From Maridesulfovibrio sp. (GTDB lineage Bacteria > Desulfobacterota > Desulfovibrionia > Desulfovibrionales > Desulfovibrionaceae): DNA of 64,000 bases. Numbering within the stretch: position 1 is the first letter of the stretch; each line of letters opens with the position of its first letter. Under the pieces are notes generated by a model. It was not told where the DNA came from. It saw nothing but the letters and a program-made list of their open reading frames with translations, and did not search any database. The translations under genes and the position numbers were made by a program. Where the stretch lies: the NCBI RefSeq assembly GCF_963666665.1, contig NZ_OY762999.1:601501-665500 (forward strand). Direction: 5' to 3'. This document shows positions 25,785 to 35,071 of this stretch, one piece after another.

Positions 25785-26690
25785 TTAGTTAAGTATGTAA
25801 CGCATGGGGTTTACCGGAACTCCGCCGAGTCTTACCTCATAGTGAACGTGCGGGCCGGTGGAACGTCCGGTGTTACCTGCATAACCGATAAGTTCGCCAC
25901 GGGTTACCTCCTGTCCTTTCTTCACTATGGGCTGTTTCATGTGCCCGTAGCGGGTGGAAAGGTTGGCCCCATGGTTGATTTTTACTAGCTTACCGTAGCC
26001 TCCCTGAACGCCGGAAAAGGAGATGGTTCCTTTGGCCGGAGCGTAGATGGGGGTTCCAGTGGGGCAGGAAATATCAATACCTTTGTGGTATTCACGCTTT
26101 CCGGTAAAAGGAGAGCTTCTCCATCCGAAAGGAGAAGTTACCCAGCCTTCAGCCGGCCAGATGGACGGGGTTGCATCCAAGGCATCCTGTTTGGAGCGCA
26201 TGGAGTGGATGATTTCCTGCTGGCGGACTTCTTCCAGTTTCGCTTCTGTGCTGAGCTGGGCGAGGAAGTCGTGCATTTTGCGGACAAGCAGTTCCTGTCT
26301 GTACAGCGGCAGGTAGCTGTTGGAAAAATCTGCTCCGGTTGATCCCCCCTTGGGGGCTACGTTTTGAACATTGCCTTGGTCAAGGTTGATCATAACGCGT
26401 AATTTGGAGTCAAAGTTATGGACCCGGTCAAGGTCCTGCGAAATGTTCTGCATCTTCTGTGAAAGAGAGATGAGCTGAGCCTTTTGTTCCTGGACAGCCT
26501 TCTCGGCACGGGCCAGATTCTTTTCCAGACCGGAATAACTTTGGTAATACTTCCAGAGGTATACGTTTCCTCCGGCTAAGCCTGCGATAAGGGCAAAGAT
26601 AAAAAAGAATATCCAGCCGCGGAGCTGAAATTTGCGGGCATTGTCGCAGGGGTTTTTAAATATAACTACGTGGTATTTTTTTGATAGCAT
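25785..26690 (-). CDS. Membrane-anchored M23 (LytM-type) peptidoglycan endopeptidase family protein
   Basis: 301 residues: a cytoplasmic N-terminus, one transmembrane helix (about 26-46), a periplasmic coiled coil (50-100) and a C-terminal M23 domain (about 180-295). The zinc ligands are seen as HKGIDI, with HVHYEV later, and GHMKQP is present, so the domain may be active. Such enzymes cut peptide cross-links during cell growth or division. No divisome gene is adjacent. Confidence 0.9.
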   Translation of the reverse strand: MLSKKYHVVIFKNPCDNARKFQLRGWIFFFIFALIAGLAGGNVYLWKYYQSYSGLEKNLARAEKAVQEQKAQLISLSQKMQNISQDLDRVHNFDSKLRVMINLDQGNVQNVAPKGGSTGADFSNSYLPLYRQELLVRKMHDFLAQLSTEAKLEEVRQQEIIHSMRSKQDALDATPSIWPAEGWVTSPFGWRSSPFTGKREYHKGIDISCPTGTPIYAPAKGTISFSGVQGGYGKLVKINHGANLSTRYGHMKQPIVKKGQEVTRGELIGYAGNTGRSTGPHVHYEVRLGGVPVNPMRYILN

Positions 26691-26765
26691 GATTCGTTTT
26701 TGGCCTTGCTTATTATGACGTTAAATATGTCTCTGGTTAACAGGCGCAATAAATTTGAAAAATTT

Positions 26766-27515
26766 TTAAGATGTTTTTATGTTTAAGTCAAGCTGCCAGC
26801 GTCTTAAAGCATTGAAGGTGTTGTTTCTGGAGCCGGGCATTTTTCGCCATTCTTCTTCCAGCCAGTTGTTGATTTCACTGCGCTTGGTGTTGTCATTGGA
26901 GGGGCATTTGTTGTTCCAGATGGGGAGTTCCCACTGACGTGCTGCCGCTTTGATATATTTCTTTTCAAGCATTAGCGTCGGGCGGATAACTTGCAGTTTT
27001 CCTTGAAAAAAAGATTCATTGGCAGATAGTCCTTCAACCCGTCCGTTCTGGAGCATGTTCATGTGAAATGTAGTTACCAGATCGTCCGCAGTGTGTCCGA
27101 GAGCGAGGTGGGTCAGATTGTATTGGTCACACAGTTCGAATAGCCTTTTGCGCCTCAAACGGCTGCAATAAAAACATGCAGATTTTTTTTGGTTTTCAGG
27201 TCCGTGTGCTCTTGGTCCGTAGTCGGTAAGCTCGATGTGGGAGGCGACGCCGTTTTCACGGCACCAGTCTGAAAGAGGGTAGTGGCTGTCGAGAACAAAT
27301 CCGGGGTTAACGTGCAGGACCATGAGTTCTATATTAAATGGTATGATGGCTTGCCGGATGAGCATGGTGCGGATGAGCACAAAGCTATCGACGCCTCCGG
27401 AGACGGCAATACCGATACGGTCTCCATCGTTGACCATTTCGGTCTTCTGCATGAGCATACCTACAGTGGATACGCATTTTTTCTGGGCAAAGCTCAGTTT
27501 TCCCCATTTGGCCAT
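26766..27515 (-). CDS. TtcA-like tRNA sulfurtransferase (PP-loop ATPase)
   Basis: 249 residues of the TtcA/TtuA branch of PP-loop ATPases. The P-loop is SGGVDS; CFYC plus a third Cys in NNKCPSN could hold a [4Fe-4S] cluster as in TtcA, which makes 2-thiocytidine at tRNA position 32. GHTADDLVTTF is also typical. ATG 27515 is chosen behind GGAG; an in-frame TTG four codons upstream lacks a site. The exact tRNA target is not certain, because TtcA proper has SGGKDS. Confidence 0.8.
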   Translation of the reverse strand: MAKWGKLSFAQKKCVSTVGMLMQKTEMVNDGDRIGIAVSGGVDSFVLIRTMLIRQAIIPFNIELMVLHVNPGFVLDSHYPLSDWCRENGVASHIELTDYGPRAHGPENQKKSACFYCSRLRRKRLFELCDQYNLTHLALGHTADDLVTTFHMNMLQNGRVEGLSANESFFQGKLQVIRPTLMLEKKYIKAAARQWELPIWNNKCPSNDNTKRSEINNWLEEEWRKMPGSRNNTFNALRRWQLDLNIKTS

Positions 27516-27635
27516 TTCTTGCTCCAAATCTATCTAATAAGTTGTGGAAAAATTCGTATTTATAATTTATTGATACCAGATTAGCGTCGTTGTCTATTCC
27601 AGACCGACGGGATGGGGATTCTGCCTTAAAATAGG

Positions 27636-27664
27636 TTGACATGCAAGTTTATATCTCTTATTTT
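27636..27664 (+). promoter_or_regulatory. Sigma-70 promoter of the DUF4340 gene
   Basis: TTGACA (27636-27641), a 17-nt spacer and TATTTT (27659-27664), in the 207-base divergent gap. Start point near 27671. Confidence 0.65.
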
Positions 27665-27722
27665 AGCAAATTGCTCCGTTGTTGAATAATGTCGTGAGTC
27701 TAGTAATCCCAAGGTGCTGTTT

Positions 27723-29033
27723 GTGCTGAAAAGGTTTTTTATATTTTTGACTCTGGTCTCCATTGTTTGCGGAGCCTTTTATTTGAGTTCGCCGAAAAAA
27801 CCGGTTGAACGAGCTGAGCCTGTTTGGCCTGTTCTTGATAAGGAGCAGGTAGACAGGCTTGACGTGTGCTTATTGGGCGAGAAATGTTTTTCCCTTGTCC
27901 GCAGGACTGACGGTTGGGGAGTGGTACAGCATGGCTGGAACGGTACGGTTGAGGCTGACCTGAAAAAAGTAAACTCTCTGCTTGATGTTTTAGCTCAGGA
28001 TAAAGCACTGCGTTTTATGGGCCGCATCGCGGATCCTGTGCCGGCTGAATATGGTTTTGAAGCTCCCCGGGTGCGTATAGCTGCCGGTGGAGGACAGGAG
28101 CTGGCTATTTCTGTCGGTTCTGAAGACCCTTCCGGTGAAGGCTTTTATGCGCTGAATTCCAAGGAAGAAGACAGTCTTTTTCTGCTTGGGGAAAAATTTG
28201 TTAATCGGTGTGGGTTTCCTGCCGAATATTATTACAATCTGCATCTGGCTTCGGGAAAGCCGGACGAGGTTGTTTCTATTTCTTTGGGGCATGGCGGTTC
28301 TTTTTCATGGACTCTGGTCCGTAAGGACGGGTCATTCATGTTCTCTTTTCCCGCTTCCCTTGGGGGAAAGCAGGCTGGTGGCAGTGAAGTGGATCTTTTT
28401 CTCCACTCTTTGCTAGAGGTGCCTGCGAAAGGTCTTGTTTCCGGTATTCCGAACAAGGAAAGCAGGACTCTTTTAAATATTGAAATTTCATTATCCGGTA
28501 AAAAGGTTGAAACCCTTGAAATTTTGGAACCGGGTGATGGAGAGAAATTTTATTTTGCCCGATCATCATCCCAGAGCGGATATCTGGTTCTCAGTAAAGA
28601 ACATTACGAGCAATTGGATAAACAAGCTTTTGCAATGCAGCAGCGGAATGTTGTCTCCATTGCTACCGGAATGCTTGGATCTGTTAGGGTTGTGCAGGGC
28701 AATCAGACTTTTACCGGAATCAAATCCGATAAGAGTTGGATTAATTTTGAGGATAAAAAGCCGCTTCTGGGCATTGACATGTCCTTATGGCGACTTAATG
28801 AATTAAAATTCGAGGCGGAACCAAAGGCTTCCCTTTCGGAAACTTCCGAAAAGGTAATGGATTTGGAATTAATGGATGATAATGGCGCACGCGTTGTTAA
28901 AGTGTCCTTTTATTCAGATCCTGAACTGCCCGATGGTCAATGCTGGCTCTCTTTAGGCGATGGCAGCGGATACTATCCAGTATCCGACAAACTGCTTGAA
29001 GACCTTCAGGGCCAGATTCCTCTCAGAAAATAA
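27723..29033 (+). CDS. DUF4340 domain protein with N-terminal membrane anchor
   Basis: About 436 residues: one N-terminal hydrophobic helix (FFIFLTLVSIVCGAFYL), then repeated alpha/beta DUF4340-type modules seen as EYGFEAPRVRIA and ISVGSEDPSGEGFYA. It is probably a periplasmic protein anchored in the inner membrane. GTG 27723 lies at a good distance from AAGG; GTG 27714 is in frame but overlaps that site. DUF4340 genes usually sit beside gliding-type ABC transporters (GldF/GldG), which are absent here. Confidence 0.75.
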   Translation: MLKRFFIFLTLVSIVCGAFYLSSPKKPVERAEPVWPVLDKEQVDRLDVCLLGEKCFSLVRRTDGWGVVQHGWNGTVEADLKKVNSLLDVLAQDKALRFMGRIADPVPAEYGFEAPRVRIAAGGGQELAISVGSEDPSGEGFYALNSKEEDSLFLLGEKFVNRCGFPAEYYYNLHLASGKPDEVVSISLGHGGSFSWTLVRKDGSFMFSFPASLGGKQAGGSEVDLFLHSLLEVPAKGLVSGIPNKESRTLLNIEISLSGKKVETLEILEPGDGEKFYFARSSSQSGYLVLSKEHYEQLDKQAFAMQQRNVVSIATGMLGSVRVVQGNQTFTGIKSDKSWINFEDKKPLLGIDMSLWRLNELKFEAEPKASLSETSEKVMDLELMDDNGARVVKVSFYSDPELPDGQCWLSLGDGSGYYPVSDKLLEDLQGQIPLRK

Positions 29034-29070
29034 CCGGAATACCCGGTAAAACCATTGTGTTGGAGATCGC

Positions 29071-29292
29071 ATGGCAAGAATCACAGTTGAAGATTGTCTG
29101 GCTGAGGTTGGTAACAGATTCCTTATTGTCCAGATGGCCATTAAAAGAGTGAAGCAGTACCGCGAAGGTTACACTCCTCTTGTTGAATCCAAAAACAAAG
29201 AAATAGTAACCGCCCTCAGGGAGATTGCCGCTACCAAGGTTATCCCCGAGAGCTACCACACTGCTGATGGTAAAAAGCCCGGCAGCGAATAA
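29071..29292 (+). CDS. rpoZ: RNA polymerase omega subunit
   Basis: 73 residues, start MARITVEDCLAEVGNRF typical of RpoZ, which stabilises the beta' subunit and forms part of a ppGpp site in proteobacteria. GGAG precedes the ATG. dnaJ begins 3 nt after its stop, so both are co-transcribed. Confidence 0.93.
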   Translation: MARITVEDCLAEVGNRFLIVQMAIKRVKQYREGYTPLVESKNKEIVTALREIAATKVIPESYHTADGKKPGSE

Positions 29293-29295
29293 GTC

Positions 29296-30408
29296 ATGTC
29301 AAAACGTTGTTATTATGAAGTTTTAGAAGTTTCCAGAGAAGCCCAGGAAGGGGAAATCAAAAGGGCCTATCGCAAGAAGGCCATGGAATTTCACCCTGAC
29401 CGTAACCCGGGTAATGCGGAAGCTGAAGAAAAATTCAAGGAAGCCGCTGAAGCTTATGACGTTCTGCGGGATCCTGAAAAAAGGAGCCGTTACGACCGCT
29501 TCGGCCATGCAGGCATGAACGGCGGATTTGGCGGATTCCAGTCTTCCGAGGATATTTTCGGTGCATTCGGCGATATCTTCGGCGATATTTTCGGTTTTGG
29601 CGGCGGTGGTCGCGGTGCAAACCGCATGCAGGCCGGTTCCGACCTGCGTTACAACCTGACTGTGTCTTTCCGTGACGCAGCCAATGGAACCGAAGTTGAG
29701 CTGAATATCCCGGTAACCGATACCTGTGACACCTGCGATGGCAGCGGTTCCGCTCCCGGAACTTCTCCCGAGACCTGCTCCCACTGCGGCGGCAGGGGGG
29801 CTGTAGAGCAGACTCAGGGCTTTTTCCGTATTTCCGTTCCCTGTCCCGCATGTAACGGACGGGGTAAGGTTATTACCGATCCTTGTCCTGACTGTCGCGG
29901 TGCCGGATATGTGCGCAAGCAGAAAGACCTGAATGTGCGTATTCCTGCCGGTGTGGACAATGGCTCACGCCTGCGTCTGCGCGGTGAAGGTGAAGCCGGA
30001 ATGAACGGCGGCCCTCACGGTGACCTTTATGTGGTTATCACTGTGGAGCCGGACAAGGTTTTCAAGCGTCAGGGACAGGATCTGGTTCTGAGCACTGAGA
30101 TTACTTTTGTTCAGGCTGCGCTGGGATACAAGCTCGAAGTTCCTACTCTGGATGAACCCATTCAAATGGACATTCCCAAGGGAACCCAGTCCGGTGAGGT
30201 CTTCCAGCTCCGTGGGCTCGGTCTTCCTTACCTCGGCAGCTCCCATAAGGGAGACCTGCTGGTTGAAGTTAAGGTCAAGACCCCGACCGGCTTGAACAGC
30301 AGGCAGGAAGAGCTTCTCAGGGAATTTGAAGCCCTTGATGAAGAGAAGCCCATGAAAAAAGTTAAGAAGCTTTTTAAAAAAGCGAAAGATAAAGTGATGG
30401 GTGAGTAG
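29296..30408 (+). CDS. dnaJ: Chaperone protein DnaJ
   Basis: 370 residues: J-domain with HPD, a Gly/Phe-rich linker with repeats of DIFG, four zinc repeats (CDTCDGSG, CSHCGGRG, CPACNGRG, CPDCRGAG) and the C-terminal substrate-binding domains. It delivers clients to DnaK and stimulates its ATPase. dnaK is not adjacent; the gene sits between rpoZ and moaC. Confidence 0.96.
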   Translation: MSKRCYYEVLEVSREAQEGEIKRAYRKKAMEFHPDRNPGNAEAEEKFKEAAEAYDVLRDPEKRSRYDRFGHAGMNGGFGGFQSSEDIFGAFGDIFGDIFGFGGGGRGANRMQAGSDLRYNLTVSFRDAANGTEVELNIPVTDTCDTCDGSGSAPGTSPETCSHCGGRGAVEQTQGFFRISVPCPACNGRGKVITDPCPDCRGAGYVRKQKDLNVRIPAGVDNGSRLRLRGEGEAGMNGGPHGDLYVVITVEPDKVFKRQGQDLVLSTEITFVQAALGYKLEVPTLDEPIQMDIPKGTQSGEVFQLRGLGLPYLGSSHKGDLLVEVKVKTPTGLNSRQEELLREFEALDEEKPMKKVKKLFKKAKDKVMGE

Positions 30409-30409
30409 C

Positions 30410-30886
30410 ATGAGTGAGTTTTCCCACATTGATGCCGAAGGCAATGCGACAATGGTGGATGTGGCCGCTAAGGCTGACACCAAGCGCACTGCCATTGCCA
30501 AGGGAAGGGTTATCCTCAATGAGGAGACCTTCAATCTTCTTAAGCATCAGGCCCTTCCCAAAGGGGACGCCCTTGCTTCTGCAAAGATTGCCGGCATCAT
30601 GGGGGCAAAGGAAACTCATCGTCTTATTCCGCTCTGCCATCCTATTGCCCTCAGCTACGTTGATGTGCGGTTTGCAATTAACGATGACGAACTGACCATT
30701 GAAGTTGAAGGCGAGGCCCGCTGTACCGGTAAGACCGGGGTTGAAATGGAAGCGCTCGTGGCCGTTCAGGTTGCCTGTGCCACCATTTACGACATGTGCA
30801 AGGCCGTACAGAAGGATGTAATTATCTCTGATGTAAGACTCGTCTACAAAGAAGGCGGCAAGTCCGGAGTGTTCAAGGCAGAGTAA
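30410..30886 (+). CDS. moaC: Cyclic pyranopterin monophosphate synthase MoaC
   Basis: 158 residues. LIPLCHPIALSYVDV, EGEARCTGKTGVEMEAL and TIYDMCKAVQKD are MoaC signatures. It converts the MoaA product to cPMP in molybdenum/tungsten cofactor synthesis, used by formate dehydrogenases. ATG 30410 is chosen behind GGGTGA, one base after the dnaJ stop; GTG 30401 is less likely. Confidence 0.95.
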   Translation: MSEFSHIDAEGNATMVDVAAKADTKRTAIAKGRVILNEETFNLLKHQALPKGDALASAKIAGIMGAKETHRLIPLCHPIALSYVDVRFAINDDELTIEVEGEARCTGKTGVEMEALVAVQVACATIYDMCKAVQKDVIISDVRLVYKEGGKSGVFKAE

Positions 30887-30908
30887 GCTTTTTCATATTA
30901 GATTCATT

Positions 30909-30952
30909 AAAGCGGCAGCACTGATTAATCAGTGCTGCCGCTTTTCTTTTTC
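30909..30952 (+). terminator. Rho-independent terminator of rpoZ-dnaJ-moaC
   Basis: A perfect 36-bp palindrome (half-site AAAGCGGCAGCACTGATT) followed by TTCTTTTT. Confidence 0.92.
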
Positions 30953-31066
30953 AAAGCTACTTGCGTTTATTCATTAAAATGATTAGTTCGTAGACCAAAG
31001 ACAATTTCCCTACTGATCTGGAGGCTTTTCAGTAGTTATGTAAATCTCAAAACAGAGGTTCAGTTC

Positions 31067-32773
31067 ATGTCAGAACATGTAGTTGTCATCGGTGCTGTTG
31101 CACTTGGTCCCAAAGCTGCCTGCCGCTATAAAAGAATCAGGCAGGATGCCCGCGTTACCCTGATCGACAGGGACGAAATTTTTTCCTACGGCGGTTGCGG
31201 TATCCCTTACTTTGTCTCCGGAGACGTGTCCGAAGCCAACCAGCTTCGTACCACCGCTTTCCACATGGTTCGTGATGAGCCGTTTTTCAACGACATCAAA
31301 GGCGTGGAAGTGCTTTCTTCCACCGAAGCCACCAAAATCGACCGTGAAAACAAACAGGTTCACATCACAAACCTGAAAACAGGCGAAAAGAGTGTACTTG
31401 ATTACGATCAACTCGTAATCGGTACCGGAGCCACTCCCCGCAAGCTTGGGCTTCCCGGTGAAGATCTTGAAAATGTTTTCTATGTCGGCAACATGCATGA
31501 CGCTGAAAAGATCAAGGAAGGCATCACCAAAGGCCAGTACGGTAAAGCTGTCGTCGTCGGTGCCGGTTTCATCGGTCTTGAGATGGCTGAAGCTTTTTCC
31601 GATATGTGGGGTATTGAAACCACTGTTGTAGAAATTTTCGACCAGATTCTGCCCCGTATGTGCAGCCCGGTGCTGGCAAAGATGGGGCAGAGGCATATGG
31701 AAGAAGAGGGTGTTTCCTTCAAACTCGGCCAGACTGTTTCCCGAATTGAAGGTGACGGCAAGGTTGAGCGCGTAATTACCTCTGACGGTGAAGTGGAAGC
31801 TGATATTGTAATTATATCCGCAGGCGTTATTCCCAATGATAAGCTTGCCCGTGAATGCGGTCTTGAGTGCAGCGAGCGCGGCGGTATTATGGTTGATGAG
31901 ACCATGCGTACTTCAGATCCCCTGATTTTTTCCGGCGGTGACTGCGCAATTATCAAAAACGCTGTTGACGGCTCACCTCTGTTCCTGCCCATGGGATCCA
32001 TGGCTAACAGGCAGGGCCGGATAATCGGCGGGAACCTCGCCGGTCGCAAGGAAATTTTTCCTGCGGCAGCCGGTTCTTGGTGCGTTAAGATTTTTGAGCG
32101 GGCGATGTCTGGTACCGGGATGAGCCTTGGCGCGGCCAAACAGGCAGGATTTGATGCTATAAGCGTCATGCTGATCATGGCTGACCGTGCTCACTTCTAT
32201 CCTGAAAAGGACATGATGACCCTTGAGATGGTTGTTGATCAGACAACCCGCCGTGTTCTCGGTATTCAGGGTATTTCTGCCGGTGGCGACGCTCTCGTCG
32301 GTCGTATCAACGCAGTGGCTGCGATTATGAAATACCAGCCCAAGATCGAAGATGTCAGCAACCTTGAAGTTGCTTATTCCCCGCCGTTTGCTTCCGCCAT
32401 GGACGTTCTCAATGCTATCGCCAACATGGCCGATAACGCGATTAATGGTATGAACCATGGTCACGGTCCAGATATTTTCGCCCAGTATTGGGATGCACGT
32501 GAAGGCGGTGAGTACTGCTTCCTTGATGTTCGTGAAAAAGCCGATGCCGAACCTTTTCTCGAAAAGTATCCTGAGCACTGGCACAATATTCCGCAGGGTG
32601 AGATTCCCAGAAGGTACGAAGAGCTGCCCAAGGATAAGAAATTGGTGCTGGTCTGCAATACCGGTGGCCGTTCCTATGAAGCTCAGATCATGCTTGATGC
32701 CCTCGGTTTTGAAGAGGTCCATAACACTCAGGGTGGAATGGCGGTCATCAAGGCCTACGGCGTTGATATCTAG
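31067..32773 (+). CDS. CoA-disulfide/persulfide reductase-type flavoprotein with C-terminal rhodanese domain
   Basis: 568 residues. An FAD/NAD(P)-dependent pyridine nucleotide-disulfide oxidoreductase (about 1-445) with a single active Cys, C44 in YGGCGIPYFVSG, fused to a rhodanese domain with catalytic C530 (CNTGGRS). This is the CoADR-Rhd/Npsr architecture, which reduces CoA disulfide, CoA persulfide or polysulfide with NAD(P)H. The first nucleotide-binding loop is IGAVALGPKAACR, where homologues have GGVAGG. It is a single-gene unit with its own terminator. In a sulfate reducer a role in sulfane-sulfur handling is plausible. Confidence 0.88.
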   Translation: MSEHVVVIGAVALGPKAACRYKRIRQDARVTLIDRDEIFSYGGCGIPYFVSGDVSEANQLRTTAFHMVRDEPFFNDIKGVEVLSSTEATKIDRENKQVHITNLKTGEKSVLDYDQLVIGTGATPRKLGLPGEDLENVFYVGNMHDAEKIKEGITKGQYGKAVVVGAGFIGLEMAEAFSDMWGIETTVVEIFDQILPRMCSPVLAKMGQRHMEEEGVSFKLGQTVSRIEGDGKVERVITSDGEVEADIVIISAGVIPNDKLARECGLECSERGGIMVDETMRTSDPLIFSGGDCAIIKNAVDGSPLFLPMGSMANRQGRIIGGNLAGRKEIFPAAAGSWCVKIFERAMSGTGMSLGAAKQAGFDAISVMLIMADRAHFYPEKDMMTLEMVVDQTTRRVLGIQGISAGGDALVGRINAVAAIMKYQPKIEDVSNLEVAYSPPFASAMDVLNAIANMADNAINGMNHGHGPDIFAQYWDAREGGEYCFLDVREKADAEPFLEKYPEHWHNIPQGEIPRRYEELPKDKKLVLVCNTGGRSYEAQIMLDALGFEEVHNTQGGMAVIKAYGVDI

Positions 32774-32793
32774 CCTTAATATGGTTCTATCTG

Positions 32794-32826
32794 AAACGCC
32801 GTCTCTTTTATGGGACGGCGTTTTTT
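32794..32826 (+). terminator. Rho-independent terminator
   Basis: AAACGCCGTC/GACGGCGTTT stem with a 10-nt loop and a T-run. Confidence 0.9.
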
Positions 32827-32907
32827 GTTTTAAAATAGTATGTTGGCAGATTATTAGGGTATAGTTGATCTGTTAGCAAATATGGATGTATTTTTTTGAA
32901 TTTCAAG

Positions 32908-32936
32908 TTGCTATGGTTTTTTATTTATTTTATTGT
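32908..32936 (+). promoter_or_regulatory. Possible promoter of the lone receiver gene
   Basis: TTGCTA (32908-32913), a 17-nt spacer and TATTGT (32931-32936), about 70 bases before the ATG. Confidence 0.35.
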
Positions 32937-33007
32937 ATAGAGTAGAAATTAAACAAATTGCAGGCCTTGAACTATACCTAACTTTGATACTGTTTAAGTG
33001 AGGGGAT

Positions 33008-33403
33008 ATGAGGTTTCTAATTATTGACGATGATGAAACCGTCCACATGTACCTGAGTAAATTGCTCTCACCATATGCCCGGTGTGAGGCAGTGTTCAAT
33101 GGAGTTGATGCCATTGATCTTTACAAGAAGGCTTATGAAGACAAGGACCCGTTTGATACGGTGTTTATGGATATTCTTATGCCTGAAATGGACGGTCATG
33201 AAGCGACCAAGAAGTTGCGTGATCTGGAGAAGGAACTGAAGGTTGACGGGCCGGATGAGTTCAAGCTGGTCATGATTACTTCCTTGAAGGACACTAAAAA
33301 TGTCAGTCAGGCCTTTTTTAAGGGATATGCCAGTTGTTATATAGTAAAACCTTTTAGTAAGGTGCAGGTCATGAATGAGCTGCGTGAGAATAACATTCTT
33401 TAA
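33008..33403 (+). CDS. Single-domain response regulator
   Basis: 131 residues, only a receiver domain: acidic D7-D9 region, phospho-acceptor D55 (FMDILMPEMDG), conserved T in MITS, K in IVKPF. There is no output domain and no adjacent kinase. GAGGGGAT precedes the ATG. It may act by protein contact, as CheY or Spo0F do; the partner is not visible. Confidence 0.88.
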   Translation: MRFLIIDDDETVHMYLSKLLSPYARCEAVFNGVDAIDLYKKAYEDKDPFDTVFMDILMPEMDGHEATKKLRDLEKELKVDGPDEFKLVMITSLKDTKNVSQAFFKGYASCYIVKPFSKVQVMNELRENNIL

Positions 33404-33432
33404 AAAAAATTTCGACTAGACAAGCTGTTTTG

Positions 33433-33466
33433 AAAAGCGGAGCCTGTGGAGGGCCCCGCTTTTTTA
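33433..33466. terminator. Terminator between convergent genes
   Basis: AAAGCGG and CCGCTTT close an imperfect stem with inner GCC/GGC pairs, with TTTTTT on the plus side and TTTT on the minus side. Confidence 0.75.
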
Positions 33467-34612
33467 TTACAGAAGCTCGTCAATAACGGCAATGAAGAAG
33501 CTTGCCGCAACAGGCAGGATTTCATCGTTGAAATCATATTTGCTGTTGTGCAGGGCGGCGGACTCTAAACCGTTGCCGATCCAGACATAACATCCCTTGG
33601 TGTGCTGCATGAAGAAGGCGTAGTCTTCTGCAGCCATGGATGACTCCATGTCTGTAACGACGTTTTCCGCGCCGACAACCTTTTCTGCTGCTTTTAAGGC
33701 TAGTTCAGGGACTGAGTTAACCAGTACAGGGTGTTTGCGGACATAATCCAGTTCCGCTTTGACTCCGTACATGGTTGCAGCACCTTTGGCTACCTGACCT
33801 ATAGATTCTTCAATGAGATCCTGAACCTCTTCGTTGCAGGTGCGTACGTTACCCTGAACCATTACACGGTCGGGGATACCGTTGCGCATGCTTCCTCCAT
33901 GAACCTGAGTAATGGAAATTACCCCGCGTTCGTGAGAAGGAACCTTGCGGACGATTATGGACTGCAACCCTTTGATGATATCCGCAACAGCGGCAAAAGG
34001 TTCGTTGCTGACGTGAGGCATGGAAGCGTGTCCGCTTTTCCCGGTCACGTAGATTTCAAAGCGGTCTTCGGAAGCCATGCAGGCACCGTTGTGAACGGCA
34101 ATTTTTCCGGTTTCAAGTCCGGGCCAGTTATGGAATCCGAACATGTAGTCCACTTTGTATTTATCAAAGAACCCGTCTTCGATAACCTTGAGCGCTCCTT
34201 CGTATCCTTCTTCTCCTGACTGGAAAAGTAGGAGTACTGTGCCGTTAAAATTACGGTTCTTGGAGAGGTAGGCTGCAAGGGCGATCAGAGAGGTGCAGTG
34301 TCCGTCATGACCACAGGCGTGCATCCTTCCTTCAACTTGGGATTTGTGGTCGAAGTCATTTTCTTCGTCCATCTCAAGGGCATCGAAATCAACACGGAAG
34401 GCCACGGTTGTGTCGCCTTCTCCTCCCTTTACTTCAGCTACAACAGAGTTCACACCGCAATCTGAGTAGGGAATACCGTATTCATCAAGTTTGGACTTGA
34501 TAAGCTTTGCAGTTTCCACCGTTTCCAGTCCAATTTCCGGGTTGCGGTGGATATTGCGGCGGAGTTCCTTCATTTCGTCAAGAAGGGCAAGAACTTCGGA
34601 ATTCAAAGCCAT
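33467..34612 (-). CDS. M20 family amidohydrolase (M20D, IAA-amino acid hydrolase type)
   Basis: 381 residues. RRNIHRNPEIGLETVETA, the metal-binding MHACGHDGH, SGEEGYEGA and GKSGHASMPH (dimerisation domain) place it in the M20D group, whose members hydrolyse N-acyl amino acids such as hippurate or aminoacyl conjugates. It starts directly after the stop of the small membrane protein, so it is the last gene of an operon with two membrane proteins. The substrate is presumably what they transport. Confidence 0.9.
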   Translation of the reverse strand: MALNSEVLALLDEMKELRRNIHRNPEIGLETVETAKLIKSKLDEYGIPYSDCGVNSVVAEVKGGEGDTTVAFRVDFDALEMDEENDFDHKSQVEGRMHACGHDGHCTSLIALAAYLSKNRNFNGTVLLLFQSGEEGYEGALKVIEDGFFDKYKVDYMFGFHNWPGLETGKIAVHNGACMASEDRFEIYVTGKSGHASMPHVSNEPFAAVADIIKGLQSIIVRKVPSHERGVISITQVHGGSMRNGIPDRVMVQGNVRTCNEEVQDLIEESIGQVAKGAATMYGVKAELDYVRKHPVLVNSVPELALKAAEKVVGAENVVTDMESSMAAEDYAFFMQHTKGCYVWIGNGLESAALHNSKYDFNDEILPVAASFFIAVIDELL

Positions 34613-35071
34613 TTAAATGTCTCCCATGAACTTGAGAACGCTCTGGGCAATGGCAGCGGAGCCGATGTAAGTTGAGATCATGACAAAGATACTTACGATG
34701 ACAATGCGCCAGCCGCTTTTCTTAAATGTTTCAAGGTCCTTACCGATGGAAACACCCGCATATGCAAGGATTGGAGTGGTTAAAGCCAGAAAGTGAACTT
34801 TGGCTACATATGCGTTAACGGTTTCGGACATGGGAAATCCCGGGAGGCTGACAATTACGCCGTAAGTGATGACGAAGAGAACAGAAGGGATTTTTTTGAA
34901 TACAAACATGTTGGTGGCAACACCGGCTACACAGAGCAGGAGCAGGATGCCCATTCCGGGCAGGGCTTCCACTATGTTGTTGTTGAAGCCAACATAGTTA
35001 CCGATAAGAACCATGATGCTTACCAGTACGAGAACGGCTGCGGATTCTATAACGTTCTGCTGTTTAGTCAT
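34613..35071 (-). CDS. Small membrane protein, probable transporter partner
   Basis: 152 residues with four or five transmembrane helices and no soluble domain. Its ATG overlaps the stop of the DUF3100-like gene (TAATG), and its stop abuts the M20 gene. This fixed arrangement suggests a two-subunit permease with the DUF3100-like protein. I do not recognise the family with certainty. Confidence 0.7.
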   Translation of the reverse strand: MTKQQNVIESAAVLVLVSIMVLIGNYVGFNNNIVEALPGMGILLLLCVAGVATNMFVFKKIPSVLFVITYGVIVSLPGFPMSETVNAYVAKVHFLALTTPILAYAGVSIGKDLETFKKSGWRIVIVSIFVMISTYIGSAAIAQSVLKFMGDI

